From Actinomadura soli (GTDB taxonomy: Bacteria; Actinomycetota; Actinomycetes; Streptosporangiales; Streptosporangiaceae), in assembly GCF_005889715.1 (NCBI RefSeq), contig NZ_VCKW01000001.1:62001-126000 (forward strand): a stretch of DNA of 64,000 nt, read 5' to 3'. The number at the start of each line of letters is the position of its first letter. The first letter of the stretch is position 1. Position numbers and translations under genes: made by a program. Shown here one piece after another: positions 1 to 8,563 of the stretch. The notes under the pieces are model-generated. The model saw only the letters and a program-made list of their open reading frames with translations. It searched no databases and was not told the DNA's origin.

Positions 1-539
1 GCGAGCAACTGCCCGTGTTCCGGCCGCCGCTGAACATGCAGGCCCTGTTCGGCGAACCCGAACTCGGCGACACGGGGGAGCTGGGGCTGACCGTCCGGTA
101 CCTGACCCCGCACAACAAGTGGTCGATCCATTCGGAGTACCAGGACAACCTGTTCATGCTGTCGCTGGCGCGCGGCGGCCCGGCGATCTGGATGAGCGGC
201 GCCGACGCGGCGAAGATCGGCGTTCGCGACAACGACTGGATCGAGGCGGTGAACCGCAACGGCGTGGTCGTCGCCCGCGCGATCGTGTCCCACCGGATGC
301 CGGAGGGGACGGTGTACATGTACCACGCCCAGGACCGGCTGATCGACGTGCCGCGGGCCGAGACGTCCGGGCGCCGCGGCGGCATCCACAACTCCCTGAC
401 CCGGTTGCTGATCAAGCCGTCCCATCTGATCGGCGGGTACGCGCAGCTGTCGTTCGCGTTCAACTACCTCGGCCCGACCGGCAACCAGCGCGACGAGGTC
501 ACCGTGATCCGCCGCCGCTCACAGGAGGTGACCTACTAA
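1..539 (+). CDS. narG: Respiratory nitrate reductase alpha subunit, C-terminal part (partial)
   Basis: This is the last ~178 residues of the catalytic molybdenum subunit of the membrane-bound nitrate reductase, which reduces nitrate to nitrite with electrons arriving through NarH and NarI. The reading frame is open from the left edge, so the start, the 4Fe-4S site and most of the cofactor-binding domains lie outside the window. What is visible resembles the C-terminal molybdopterin dinucleotide-binding domain, with TPHNKWSIHSEY and WMSGADAAKIGVRDND, and ends in a TAA. The following narH, narJ and narI in standard order make the assignment secure. Confidence 0.95.
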   Translation, partial: EQLPVFRPPLNMQALFGEPELGDTGELGLTVRYLTPHNKWSIHSEYQDNLFMLSLARGGPAIWMSGADAAKIGVRDNDWIEAVNRNGVVVARAIVSHRMPEGTVYMYHAQDRLIDVPRAETSGRRGGIHNSLTRLLIKPSHLIGGYAQLSFAFNYLGPTGNQRDEVTVIRRRSQEVTY

Positions 540-553
540 TGCGCGAAGCGTTC

Positions 554-578
554 GGGGGGTCTGGGGGACCTTCCCCAG
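554..578 (+). repeat. G-rich hairpin repeat, copy 1 (narG-narH junction)
   Basis: A GGGGGGT leader is followed by an imperfect hairpin (CTGGGG at 561-566 and CCCCAG at 573-578). It belongs to the eight-copy family described in the findings. It sits between the narG stop and the Shine-Dalgarno sequence of narH, displacing the two genes that would otherwise overlap. Confidence 0.7.
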
Positions 579-589
579 GAGGGACACGG

Positions 590-2323
590 ATGCGGGTCAT
601 GGCGCAGATGGCGATGGTGATGAACCTCGACAAGTGCATCGGGTGCCACACCTGCTCGGTCACCTGCAAGCAGGCGTGGACCAACCGGTCCGGCGTGGAG
701 TACGTGTGGTTCAACAACGTCGAGACGCGTCCCGGGCAGGGCTACCCCCGCCGCTACGAGGACCAGGAACGCTGGCGCGGCGGCTGGACGCTCAACCGGC
801 GCGGGCGCCTCGCGCTCAAGGGCGGCGGCAGGCTCCGCAAGCTGCTGACCATCTTCGCCAACCCGAAGCTGCCGGGCATCGCCGACTACTACGAGCCCTG
901 GACCTACGACTACGAAACCCTCACCAACGCCCCGCTGCAGGAGCACACCCCGGTCGCCCGCCCAAAGTCGCTGCTGTCGGGCAAGGACATGAAGATCTCC
1001 TGGTCGGCGAACTGGGACGATGACCTGGGCGGCTCGACCGAGCACGGTGACCAGGACGTGGTGCTGGCGCGGATCTCCGACAAGGTGAAGCTGGAGTTCG
1101 ACCAGACCTTCATGTTCTACCTGCCGCGGATCTGCGAGCACTGCCTCAACCCGTCGTGCGCGGCGTCGTGCCCGTCCGGGGCGATCTACAAGCGGACCGA
1201 GGACGGCATCGTGCTCGTCGACCAGGACCGCTGCCGGGGCTGGCGGATGTGCGTGTCCGGCTGCCCGTACAAGAAGATGTACTTCAACCACCGCACCGGC
1301 AAGGCGGAGAAGTGCACGTTCTGCTTCCCGCGCGTCGAGGTCGGCATCCCCACCGTCTGCTCGGAGACCTGCGTGGGACGGCTGCGCTACATCGGCCTCG
1401 TCCTCTACGACGCCGACAAGGTGCTGGAAGCCGCGTCCACCCCCGATGACACCGGCCTGTACGAGGCGCAGCGCGAGGTGTTCCTCGACCCGAACGACCC
1501 GCGGGTCGTGGCCGCGGCCGAACGCGAGGGCATCCCCGGCGACTGGATCGAGGCGGCGCAGCGCTCCCCGGTGTACGCACTCATCAACACCTACAAGGTC
1601 GCGCTGCCGCTGCATCCCGAGTACCGGACGATGCCGATGGTCTGGTACATCCCGCCGCTGTCACCGGTGGTGGACGTCGTCCGCGACACCGGCCACGACG
1701 CCGAGAGCGCCGGGAACCTGTTCGCCGCGATCGACGCGCTGCGCATCCCCATCGAGTACCTGGCCGAACTGTTCACCGCCGGGGACACCGCGCCGGTCGA
1801 CGCCGTCCTGCACCGCCTGGCCGCGATGCGCGCCTACATGCGCGACCTCAACCTCGGCCGCGACCCCGACGAGGCCATCCCCGCCCGCGTCGGGATGACC
1901 GGCGAGGCGATGTACGACATGTACCGGCTGCTGGCGCTCGCCAAGTACGACGAGCGGTACGTCATCCCCACCGCGCACGCCGAACAGGCCCACAACCTCG
2001 AAGAACTCGCCACCGACTGCGCGCTGAACTACGAGGGCGGGCCCGGCATGGGCGGCGCGGGCTCCGGCGGCGGGTCGGGGCCGTTCGGCGAGGCGTCCGG
2101 CGGCGCCAATCCGATCGCGGTGGAGAACTTCCACATGCTGCGCCAGCGGCAGACCGCCGACCATCCCGCAGACCCCGCCGACAAGCGGCACCGCGTCAAC
2201 CTCCTCAACTGGGACGGCAAAGGCGCCCCCGCCGGACTCTTCCCCGCGCGGACCAAGGACGACGGCCCCGAAGGGAACCCGCCCGCCGACTCCGGCGACG
2301 CCGGAACGGAGCCGAAACCGTGA
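590..2323 (+). CDS. narH: Respiratory nitrate reductase beta (iron-sulfur) subunit
   Basis: NarH passes electrons from the NarI haems to NarG through four iron-sulfur clusters on the cytoplasmic face. The 577-residue product has the expected cysteine groups: CIGCHTCSVTC at residues 16-26, CEHC...C...C near 182-194, and CRGWRMCVSGC at 215-225. Trp218 stands where a cysteine would be in a 4Fe-4S site, the hallmark of the NarH 3Fe-4S centre. The start at 590 is chosen because AGGAGGG lies just upstream and the N-terminus then matches NarH proteins (MVMNLDKCIGCHTC). An in-frame ATG at 539 overlapping the narG stop would add 17 low-complexity residues encoded by a repeat element. The C-terminal ~90 residues are a Gly/Pro-rich extension. 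Confidence 0.95.
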   Translation: MRVMAQMAMVMNLDKCIGCHTCSVTCKQAWTNRSGVEYVWFNNVETRPGQGYPRRYEDQERWRGGWTLNRRGRLALKGGGRLRKLLTIFANPKLPGIADYYEPWTYDYETLTNAPLQEHTPVARPKSLLSGKDMKISWSANWDDDLGGSTEHGDQDVVLARISDKVKLEFDQTFMFYLPRICEHCLNPSCAASCPSGAIYKRTEDGIVLVDQDRCRGWRMCVSGCPYKKMYFNHRTGKAEKCTFCFPRVEVGIPTVCSETCVGRLRYIGLVLYDADKVLEAASTPDDTGLYEAQREVFLDPNDPRVVAAAEREGIPGDWIEAAQRSPVYALINTYKVALPLHPEYRTMPMVWYIPPLSPVVDVVRDTGHDAESAGNLFAAIDALRIPIEYLAELFTAGDTAPVDAVLHRLAAMRAYMRDLNLGRDPDEAIPARVGMTGEAMYDMYRLLALAKYDERYVIPTAHAEQAHNLEELATDCALNYEGGPGMGGAGSGGGSGPFGEASGGANPIAVENFHMLRQRQTADHPADPADKRHRVNLLNWDGKGAPAGLFPARTKDDGPEGNPPADSGDAGTEPKP

Positions 2324-3006
2324 GGATCAGACCCGCGAGCAAGCCGGGCTTCACCGACGCCCAGCTCGCCACGGCGTGGCAGGCCGCGTCACTGCTGCTC
2401 GGCTACCCCGACGAGGAACTGCTCGGACGGCGCCCCCTGCTCCGCCGCGCCGCCATCGCGCTGCCCGCACCGGCCGGGACACCGCTGACCCGCTTCCTCG
2501 ACCACCTGGACGCCACACCGCCGCCCGACCTGGCAGCCGACTACGTCGCCACGTTCGACCACCGCAAGCGCTGCTGCCTCTACCTCACCTACTACGCCTA
2601 CGGCGACACCCGGAAACGTGGAATGGCGCTGCTGCGATTCAAGCAGGCGTACCAGGCGGCCGGGCTCGTCCTGGACGACACCGAACTTCCCGACCACCTC
2701 GCCGTGGTGCTGGAGTTCGCCGCGACCGGCGACCTCGCGGAAGGACGGCGCCTCCTCCTCGAATACCGCGCCGGACTCGAACTGCTGTGCCTCGCCCTCA
2801 CCGAGTCCGCCTCGCCGTGGACGGCCGTCCTGGACGCCGTCGCCGCGACCCTCCCACCGCTCACCGGCCGCACCGAGGACGCCGTCGCCCGCCTCATCGC
2901 CGAAGGCCCGCCCGAAGAGCAGGTCGGCCTGGCACCCTATGGGCCCGGCGCCGCGGACTCCGGCCCCGTCCTCCTGCCCGACCCGGTCTTCGGAGGCCGC
3001 TCATGA
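2320..3006 (+). CDS. narJ: Nitrate reductase molybdenum cofactor assembly chaperone
   Basis: NarJ is the dedicated cytoplasmic chaperone that binds apo-NarGH and allows molybdenum cofactor insertion before the complex docks on NarI. The 228-residue product has the TorD/NarJ-like helical character with YVATFDHRKRCCLYLTYYAY, a stretch typical of the family. It starts with GTG inside the narH stop (GTGA overlap) and ends in an ATGA overlap with narI, so translation is likely coupled through the operon. Confidence 0.93.
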   Translation: MRIRPASKPGFTDAQLATAWQAASLLLGYPDEELLGRRPLLRRAAIALPAPAGTPLTRFLDHLDATPPPDLAADYVATFDHRKRCCLYLTYYAYGDTRKRGMALLRFKQAYQAAGLVLDDTELPDHLAVVLEFAATGDLAEGRRLLLEYRAGLELLCLALTESASPWTAVLDAVAATLPPLTGRTEDAVARLIAEGPPEEQVGLAPYGPGAADSGPVLLPDPVFGGRS

Positions 3007-3722
3007 CAACCCTGCTCTGGGTCGCGCTGCCCTACGTCACCATCGCGGTGTTCGTCCTCGGGCACATCTGGCGGTACCGGTACGACAAGTTCGGCTGGAC
3101 GACCCGCTCGTCCCAGCTCTACGAGAGCCGCCTGCTGCGCGTCGGCAGCCCGCTGTTCCACTTCGGCATCCTGGTCGTCCTGCTCGGCCACATCGGAGGA
3201 CTGATCATCCCGGACCGCTGGACGGACGCCGTGGGAATCAGCGAGCACATGTACCACGTCATCGCGGTGACCCTCGGCACCATCGCGGGCTTCTGCACTC
3301 TGGCCGGCCTGGCCATCCTCATCTACCGGCGGCGCACCGTCGGCCCGGTCTTCTCCGCGACGACCCGCAACGACAAGCTCATGTACGCGGTGCTGACGCT
3401 GACCATCCTGCTCGGGCTGTCCGCCACCGTCGCCGCCAACCTCGTCGACGGCGGATACAACTACCGCGAGACGGTCTCACCCTGGTTCCGGTCGATCTTC
3501 TACTTCCAGCCCGACCCCGACCTCATGACCGGCGTCCCGATCCTGTTCCAGCTCCACGCCCTCAGTGCGCTCGCGCTGTTCTGCGTCTGGCCGTTCACAC
3601 GCCTCGTGCACATGCTCACCGCCCCGGTCGGCTACCTCACCCGCCCTTACATCGTCTACCGCAGCCGCGACGAGCAACTCGGCATGCACCGCACCCCACG
3701 GGGATGGGAACGGATCAGCTGA
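3003..3722 (+). CDS. narI: Respiratory nitrate reductase gamma subunit (cytochrome b)
   Basis: NarI is the di-haem membrane anchor that oxidises quinol and feeds electrons to NarH. The product is 239 residues, close to the usual ~225-240, and shows about five hydrophobic segments. His residues suitable as haem ligands occur in the first helix (GHIWRY), in LFHFGILVVLLGHIGG, and in the last helices (FQLHALSALALF, RLVHML). It is the last gene of the visible nar operon. No nitrate transporter or regulator follows. Confidence 0.95.
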   Translation: MTTLLWVALPYVTIAVFVLGHIWRYRYDKFGWTTRSSQLYESRLLRVGSPLFHFGILVVLLGHIGGLIIPDRWTDAVGISEHMYHVIAVTLGTIAGFCTLAGLAILIYRRRTVGPVFSATTRNDKLMYAVLTLTILLGLSATVAANLVDGGYNYRETVSPWFRSIFYFQPDPDLMTGVPILFQLHALSALALFCVWPFTRLVHMLTAPVGYLTRPYIVYRSRDEQLGMHRTPRGWERIS

Positions 3723-3735
3723 CTGGCCAGGCCAG
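3723..3735. terminator. Short palindrome directly after narI
   Basis: CTGGCC-A-GGCCAG begins at the base after the narI stop codon. It is a perfect 13-bp palindrome that could form a small hairpin at the operon end. There is no U-tract, so a role in termination is only suggested by position. Confidence 0.3.
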
Positions 3736-3824
3736 GGGTGGTGCGGGATCCGGCGGGAGCGGGCGATAACGTCCCGTCGACCGGTTCCGATCACCCGTCC
3801 CGTCCTGTTGCCCGGAGGCCACTC

Positions 3825-4214
3825 GTGCTCGCCGTCACCGCCGCCGACGTCCGGATCTTCCTTCACGTGCTCGCCGCGACGATCTGGGTCGGCGGGCAGA
3901 TCACGCTCGGCGCGCTCGTCCCGGCGCTGCGCGGCTACGAGGGCGTCACCAAGGTCGCCGCGCGCCGCTTCAGCACGATCGCCTGGCCCGCGTTCGGTGT
4001 CCTCGTGCTCACCGGCGTCTGGAACCTCACCGAGGGCAACCTGGGCGACGCCGCGCGGCCGACCCTGGAGGTGAAGCTGGTGTTCGTGCTGCTGTCCGGG
4101 TCCGCCGCGTTCCTGCACGCCCGCGCCACGTCCAAGGCCGGCCTCGCCGCCTGGGGCGCGCTCGGCGCGGTGGGCGCGCTCGCGGCGCTGTTCTTCGGCG
4201 TCCAGCTCGGCTGA
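3825..4214 (+). CDS. CopD-like small integral membrane protein
   Basis: A 129-residue membrane protein with about four hydrophobic helices. The first helix carries FLHVLAATIWVGGQI, a His plus WVGG pattern typical of CopD-like and related DUF families. Function is not established; members are linked to copper or haem handling but many are uncharacterised. The GTG at 3825 is chosen because GGAGG ends 6 nt upstream; an in-frame GTG at 3738 would add a polar Pro/Arg-rich leader. It stands between nar and the sugar cluster, 59 nt before the next gene, and may be independent of both. Confidence 0.65.
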   Translation: MLAVTAADVRIFLHVLAATIWVGGQITLGALVPALRGYEGVTKVAARRFSTIAWPAFGVLVLTGVWNLTEGNLGDAARPTLEVKLVFVLLSGSAAFLHARATSKAGLAAWGALGAVGALAALFFGVQLG

Positions 4215-4260
4215 TCCGCGGCCGGGAGGTCCGGCGCACCGGCCGGGCGCGTAGATCGTC

Positions 4261-4266
4261 TAGGTT
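4261..4266 (+). promoter_or_regulatory. Predicted leaderless -10 (TAGGTT, 7 nt before ATG)
   Basis: TAGGTT ends exactly 7 nt before the ATG of the downstream oxidoreductase, which has no Shine-Dalgarno sequence. This spacing places transcription initiation at the start codon, as is common for actinobacterial leaderless genes. Confidence 0.55.
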
Positions 4267-4273
4267 TGGCCCC

Positions 4274-5152
4274 ATGAGCGACTCTGTGGCGGTGGGGCTG
4301 GTCGGCGCAGGGCCCTGGGCCCGGATGGTGCACGCGCCCGTGCTGGCGGCGGGGCCGTCCACGCGGCTGGCGGGCGTGTGGGCGCGGCGGCCCGAGGCGT
4401 CCGCCGAGCTGGCCGGCGAGCACGGCGCGCCCTCGTTCGCCCGGATCGAGGAGCTGTTCGACGCGTGCGAGGCCGTCGCGTTCTGCGTCCCGCCGGACGT
4501 GCAGGCCGACCTCGCCGCCCGGGCCGTCCGCGCGGGCAAGGCCGTCCTGCTGGAGAAGCCCCTCGCCATGGACCTGGACGGCGCCCGCCGCCTCGCGGAC
4601 GCCGTCGCCGAGGCGGGCGCCGTCTCGCAGATGGTGTTCAGCATCCGCTACTCGCGCGCCGCCCGCGCCTTCGTCGAGCGGGCGCGCGACCTGGAGCCGT
4701 TCGGCGGCCTCGGCACGTTCATCGCGTCGGCGCTGAGGGGCGGGCCGTTCGCCACCCCGTGGCGGCTGGAGAAGGGCCCGCTGCTCGACTACGGCCCGCA
4801 CATCATCGACCTCCTGGACGCCTCGCTCGGACGGGTCACCGCCGTCCACGCGCACGGTGACCGGCTGGCCTGGGTGGCGCTGACGCTGGAGCACGAGGGC
4901 GGCGCGACCAGCCAGGTGGCCCTGTCGATGGCGCGGGCGGACGACGACCCCGCCCCGCCCTGTGTCGAGGTCTACGGGCGGAAGGGGAACGCGCGGATCG
5001 ACTGGAGCGAACTGGACGACGACGCGTTCCCGGCGATGGCCGCCGAGTTCGCCGCCGCCGTGCGCGGCGGGCCCCGGTCCCCGCTCGACGCCGCGCACGG
5101 CCTGCGCATCCAGGAGACACTCGCCGCGGCGGAGGTGCGGTTCACCAGCTGA
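4274..5152 (+). CDS. Gfo/Idh/MocA family NAD(P)-dependent oxidoreductase
   Basis: A 292-residue dehydrogenase of the Gfo/Idh/MocA family, which oxidises or reduces sugars, inositols or their derivatives. The N-terminal Rossmann motif is VGLVGAGPWARM (residues 7-18), and the family EKP signature (LLEKPLAMD) lies near residues 92-100. The following HIIDLLD carries a histidine in the position used for catalysis in relatives. At 292 residues it is short compared with the usual 330-390. It heads a tightly packed run with a rhodanese, two FGGY kinases, a phosphatase and a hydroxyacid dehydrogenase, suggesting carbohydrate catabolism; the substrate cannot be read from sequence. Confidence 0.85.
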   Translation: MSDSVAVGLVGAGPWARMVHAPVLAAGPSTRLAGVWARRPEASAELAGEHGAPSFARIEELFDACEAVAFCVPPDVQADLAARAVRAGKAVLLEKPLAMDLDGARRLADAVAEAGAVSQMVFSIRYSRAARAFVERARDLEPFGGLGTFIASALRGGPFATPWRLEKGPLLDYGPHIIDLLDASLGRVTAVHAHGDRLAWVALTLEHEGGATSQVALSMARADDDPAPPCVEVYGRKGNARIDWSELDDDAFPAMAAEFAAAVRGGPRSPLDAAHGLRIQETLAAAEVRFTS

Positions 5153-5167
5153 GACCCGCCGGGATGC

Positions 5168-5173
5168 CATGCT
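5168..5173 (+). promoter_or_regulatory. Predicted leaderless -10 (CATGCT, 7 nt before ATG)
   Basis: CATGCT is separated by 7 nt from the ATG at 5181, which supports that ATG rather than the one at 5169 and suggests an internal promoter inside the sugar cluster. Confidence 0.45.
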
Positions 5174-5180
5174 GGACCCC

Positions 5181-5576
5181 ATGGCTCGCACCATTGATGA
5201 GGTCCTCGCCGGCGCACGCGAACGGCTCGAACGCCTCGACCCGGCCCAGGCCCACGCGGAATCGCTCGACGGCGCGGTGCTGGTCGACATCCGCCCCGCC
5301 GCCCAGCGGGCGGACGAGGGCGAGGTGCCCGGCGCGCTGGTCGTGGAACGCAACGTCCTCGAATGGCGGTTCGACCCCACGTCCAGCGCCCGGCTGCCCC
5401 AGGCGACCGGGCACGGCCTGCGCGTCATCGTGCTGTGCTCCGAGGGCTACACCTCCAGCCTGGCGGCCGCGTCGCTGCACGACCTCGGGCTGACCCGCGC
5501 CACCGACGTCGTCGGCGGCTTCCGCGCGTGGCGCGCCGCCGGACTCCCGACGACCGCCGCCGGCCCGGCGGGCTGA
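5181..5576 (+). CDS. Rhodanese-like domain protein
   Basis: A 131-residue single-domain rhodanese-like protein. It shows the conserved VLVDIRP near residue 35 and an active-site loop CSEGYTSS (about residues 88-95), with the catalytic Cys as first residue, then GGFRAWRAAGLP at the end of the fold. Rhodaneses carry persulfide sulfur or act as sulfur transferases; the physiological partner here is unknown. The start at 5181 is favoured by the leaderless -10 and by homology-like appearance of MARTIDEVL. Its TGA overlaps the ATG of the next kinase, so it belongs to the cluster in spite of its different chemistry. Confidence 0.8.
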   Translation: MARTIDEVLAGARERLERLDPAQAHAESLDGAVLVDIRPAAQRADEGEVPGALVVERNVLEWRFDPTSSARLPQATGHGLRVIVLCSEGYTSSLAAASLHDLGLTRATDVVGGFRAWRAAGLPTTAAGPAG

Positions 5577-7069
5577 TGGCGGTCGTCTGCGTCGACGCCG
5601 GCACCACGATGATCAAGGCGGTGGGCTACGCCCCCGACGGCGCCGAGCTGGCCGTCGTCCGGCGGGCCACCGAGGTGGCACGGCCCGAGCCCGGCCACGC
5701 CGAGCAGGACATGGCGTCGGTCTGGCACGCCGTGGCGGACGCGGTCCGCGCGGTCACCGCGGAGATCGGCGGCGGCGTCGACCTGGTGGCGCTCACCGCG
5801 CAGGGCGACGGCGCCTGGCTGGTTGACGGCGACGGCGCCCCCACCGGCCCGGCGATCCTGTGGAACGACGGCCGCGCCGCCCCGATCGTGGCGGGCTGGG
5901 CGGCGTCCGGCGTGCTGGAGGAGGCGTTCCGCGTCAACGGGTCGCTGACCTTCGCGGGACTGCCGAACGCGATCCTGACCTGGCTCCGCGAGCACGACCC
6001 GGACCGGCTCGCCCGGTCGGCCGCGTCCCTGACCTGCGGCGGCTGGATCTTCTCCCGCCTCACCGGGGAGATCGCCGCGGACGGCTCGGACGCGTCCGCC
6101 CCCTTCACCGACATCGCCCGGCGCCGCTACTCCGACGCACTGCTCGGCCTCTACGGCATGGAATGGGCGCGGCGGCTCCTGCCCGAGCAGCGCGGCGACG
6201 ACCGGCGCGCCGCCCCGCTGACCGCGCCCGCCGCGGACGGGCTCGGCCTCCCGCCCGGGATCCCCGTCGTGCTCGCCCCGTACGACATCGCGTCCACCGC
6301 GATCGGTGTCGGCGCCGTCGACACGGGCCAGTCCTGCACGATCCTCGGCACGACGCTGTGCACGGAGACGGTCGTGGACGCCCCGCGCCTCACCGGCGAA
6401 CCGTCCGGCCTGACGGTCGCGATGGGGCTGCCGGGCCGCTACCTGCGGGCGTTCCCGACGCTCGCCGGCGGCCAGGTCGTCGACTGGGCCTGCCGCCTGC
6501 TCGGCCTCTTCATCCCCGCCGACCTCGCCGAACTCGCCGCCCGGGCCCCGGTGGGCGCCGACGGCCTGGTGTTCCTGCCCTACCTGTCGCCCGCCGGTGA
6601 GCGGGCCCCGTTCCTCGACCCGCACGCGCGCGGCGCGTTCCACGGCCTGACCGTCGACCACGAGCGCGAGCACATCGCCCGCGCCGTCCTCGAAGGGCTC
6701 AGCCTGGTCGTCCGCGACTGCCTGAGCGCGGCGGAGGCCCGTCCGACCGAGCTGCGCGTGAGCGGCGGCGGTTCGGCGAGCCCTGTGTGGCTGCGCATGC
6801 TGGCCGACGTCATCGGCGTCCCCGTCGTCCGGTCGGCGGACTCCGAGGCCGGGGCGCGGGGCGCGTTCATCGCCGGCCTGCTCGCCACCGGACGCGCCGG
6901 CGACGCGCGCGAGGCCGCCGACGCCTACGTCCGTCCGGGCGACACCTACGAGCCCGACCCTGGACGCGCCGCCCACTACGCGGAGGCTTACCAGGACTTC
7001 CTGGCCGTTCGCACCGCGACGGCGTCCGCGTGGCCCACCCTCGCTGACCTCCGCGCTCGCGGGGCGTGA
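5576..7069 (+). CDS. FGGY-family carbohydrate kinase (first of two)
   Basis: A 497-residue sugar kinase of the FGGY family, which phosphorylates pentoses, polyols, glycerol and similar substrates with ATP. The N-terminal VCVDAGTTMIKAVGY is the phosphate-binding loop of the actin-like fold, LILWND-type sequence appears as GPAILWNDGRAAP, and the C-terminal domain has LRVSGGGSASPVWLRMLADV, the family ATP-site signature. Start ATG overlaps the rhodanese stop (TGATG). The second FGGY kinase starts within its stop codon. Two non-identical kinases in tandem suggest two successive or parallel phosphorylations; substrate unknown. Confidence 0.9.
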   Translation: MAVVCVDAGTTMIKAVGYAPDGAELAVVRRATEVARPEPGHAEQDMASVWHAVADAVRAVTAEIGGGVDLVALTAQGDGAWLVDGDGAPTGPAILWNDGRAAPIVAGWAASGVLEEAFRVNGSLTFAGLPNAILTWLREHDPDRLARSAASLTCGGWIFSRLTGEIAADGSDASAPFTDIARRRYSDALLGLYGMEWARRLLPEQRGDDRRAAPLTAPAADGLGLPPGIPVVLAPYDIASTAIGVGAVDTGQSCTILGTTLCTETVVDAPRLTGEPSGLTVAMGLPGRYLRAFPTLAGGQVVDWACRLLGLFIPADLAELAARAPVGADGLVFLPYLSPAGERAPFLDPHARGAFHGLTVDHEREHIARAVLEGLSLVVRDCLSAAEARPTELRVSGGGSASPVWLRMLADVIGVPVVRSADSEAGARGAFIAGLLATGRAGDAREAADAYVRPGDTYEPDPGRAAHYAEAYQDFLAVRTATASAWPTLADLRARGA

Positions 7070-8547
7070 GAGTCGTGCCCGGTGCGGAGGCCGTGTGGGT
7101 CGGGGTCGATCTCGGGACGCAGGGCGCCCGCGCGCTGGTGGTGACCGCGTCCGGCGACGTCGTCGGGTCCGGCGCCCGGAAGCTGACCGGGCGGCGGGAC
7201 GGGCACCGCCACGAGCAGGACCCGGAGCACTGGTGGACGGCCGCGTCCGCCTCCTGCCGCCAGGCGCTCGTGGACGTCCCGGCCGAGGCGGTTCGGGCCG
7301 TCGCGGTCGACGGGACGTCCGGGACCGTCCTGCTCACCGACGACCGCGGGCATCCGCTGACCCCGGCGCTCATGTACGACGACACGCGCGCCGCCGGGCA
7401 CGTCGACCGGGTGAACGACGCGGGCGGCGAGCTGTGGCGGCGGCTCGGCTACCAGCGCATGCAACCGTCCTGGGCGCTGCCGAAACTGCTGTGGCTGCTG
7501 GACCACCACACGGGCGGCGGCGCCCGGCTGGCGCACCAGGCCGACTTCGTGAACCGGCGGCTGACCGGCCACCCGGTGGCGGCGGATCTCAGCAACGCGC
7601 TGAAGACCGGCGCCGACCTCATCGCCGAGGCGTGGCCCGACGACGTCCTCGACGCGCTGGGCGTCCCCGCCGGACTGCTCCCTCCGCTTGAGCGGTCCGG
7701 CACGAGGCTGGGCGCGGTCTGCGCGCGCGCCGCCGAGGCGACCGGCATTCCCGAAGGAACCCCTGTCATCGCCGGGGCCACCGACGGATGCGCCGCCCAG
7801 CTCGGCGCGGGCCGGCTCGCCCCCGGCTCCTGGAACTCCGTCCTGGGCACGACGCTGGTCCTCAAGGGGGTCAGCGACGACCTCGTCCACGACCCGTTCG
7901 GCGTCGTCTACTCGCACAAGGCACCGGACGGGCGGTGGCTGCCCGGCGGCGCGTCCAGCACGGGCGCGGGCGCCATCGCCCGCGACTTCCCGGGTCGGGA
8001 CCTCACCGACCTCGACCGCCGCGCCGCCGCGCACGAACCGTCCGCCGCGCTCACCTACCCGCTGGTCTCGGCGGGGGAACGGTTCCCGTTCCTCGCGCCC
8101 GGCGCCCGCGGGTTCCGGCTGGACGGCACGGACGATGAGGCCGACGACTTCGCGTCCGTCCTCCAGGGCGTCGGCTACCTCGAACGGCTCTGCTTCGACC
8201 ACCTCGACCTGCTCGGCGCCCCCACCGGCGGGGACCTGACGCTCACCGGCGGGGCGGCGCGGAGCGAGTACTGGTGCCGGTTGCGCGCCGACATCCTCGG
8301 CCGCCCGGTCGTCGTGCCGAGACGGGCCGAGCCCGCGCTCGGCGCCGCCGTGCTCGCCGCGTCGCCCGGACGCGACGTCGCCGAGGTCGCGGCCCGGATG
8401 GTCGCGGTCAGGACGGTGATCGACCCGCGTCCGGAGAAGACCGGCCTGTTCGACGCCCCCTACCTGCGCCTGGTCGGCGAGGTGGAACGTCGCGGCTGGC
8501 TGCCCGCGGAGACCGCCGCGCACGCACGCGAGAGGACCCGCGCGTGA
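7066..8547 (+). CDS. FGGY-family carbohydrate kinase (second of two; xylulokinase-like)
   Basis: A 493-residue FGGY kinase, clearly diverged from its neighbour. It has VWVGVDLGTQGARALVV near residue 10, AVDGTSGTVLL, ALMYDDTRA in the sugar-binding region, and LTLTGGAARSEYWCRLRADI as ATP-domain signature. The DGTSGT and MYDDTR patterns recall xylulokinase-type members. It begins with GTG in a GTGA overlap with the previous kinase (a GTG 9 nt later is an alternative). The 16-nt gap to the phosphatase implies one transcript. Confidence 0.88.
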   Translation: MRVVPGAEAVWVGVDLGTQGARALVVTASGDVVGSGARKLTGRRDGHRHEQDPEHWWTAASASCRQALVDVPAEAVRAVAVDGTSGTVLLTDDRGHPLTPALMYDDTRAAGHVDRVNDAGGELWRRLGYQRMQPSWALPKLLWLLDHHTGGGARLAHQADFVNRRLTGHPVAADLSNALKTGADLIAEAWPDDVLDALGVPAGLLPPLERSGTRLGAVCARAAEATGIPEGTPVIAGATDGCAAQLGAGRLAPGSWNSVLGTTLVLKGVSDDLVHDPFGVVYSHKAPDGRWLPGGASSTGAGAIARDFPGRDLTDLDRRAAAHEPSAALTYPLVSAGERFPFLAPGARGFRLDGTDDEADDFASVLQGVGYLERLCFDHLDLLGAPTGGDLTLTGGAARSEYWCRLRADILGRPVVVPRRAEPALGAAVLAASPGRDVAEVAARMVAVRTVIDPRPEKTGLFDAPYLRLVGEVERRGWLPAETAAHARERTRA

Positions 8548-8563
8548 AAGGCGGAACCCTCCG

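Noticed and set aside
539-589. Upstream ATG of narH overlapping the narG stop
   Set aside because: It would add 17 residues encoded by the repeat element, has a poor ribosome site, and disagrees with NarH N-termini; kept only as an alternative.
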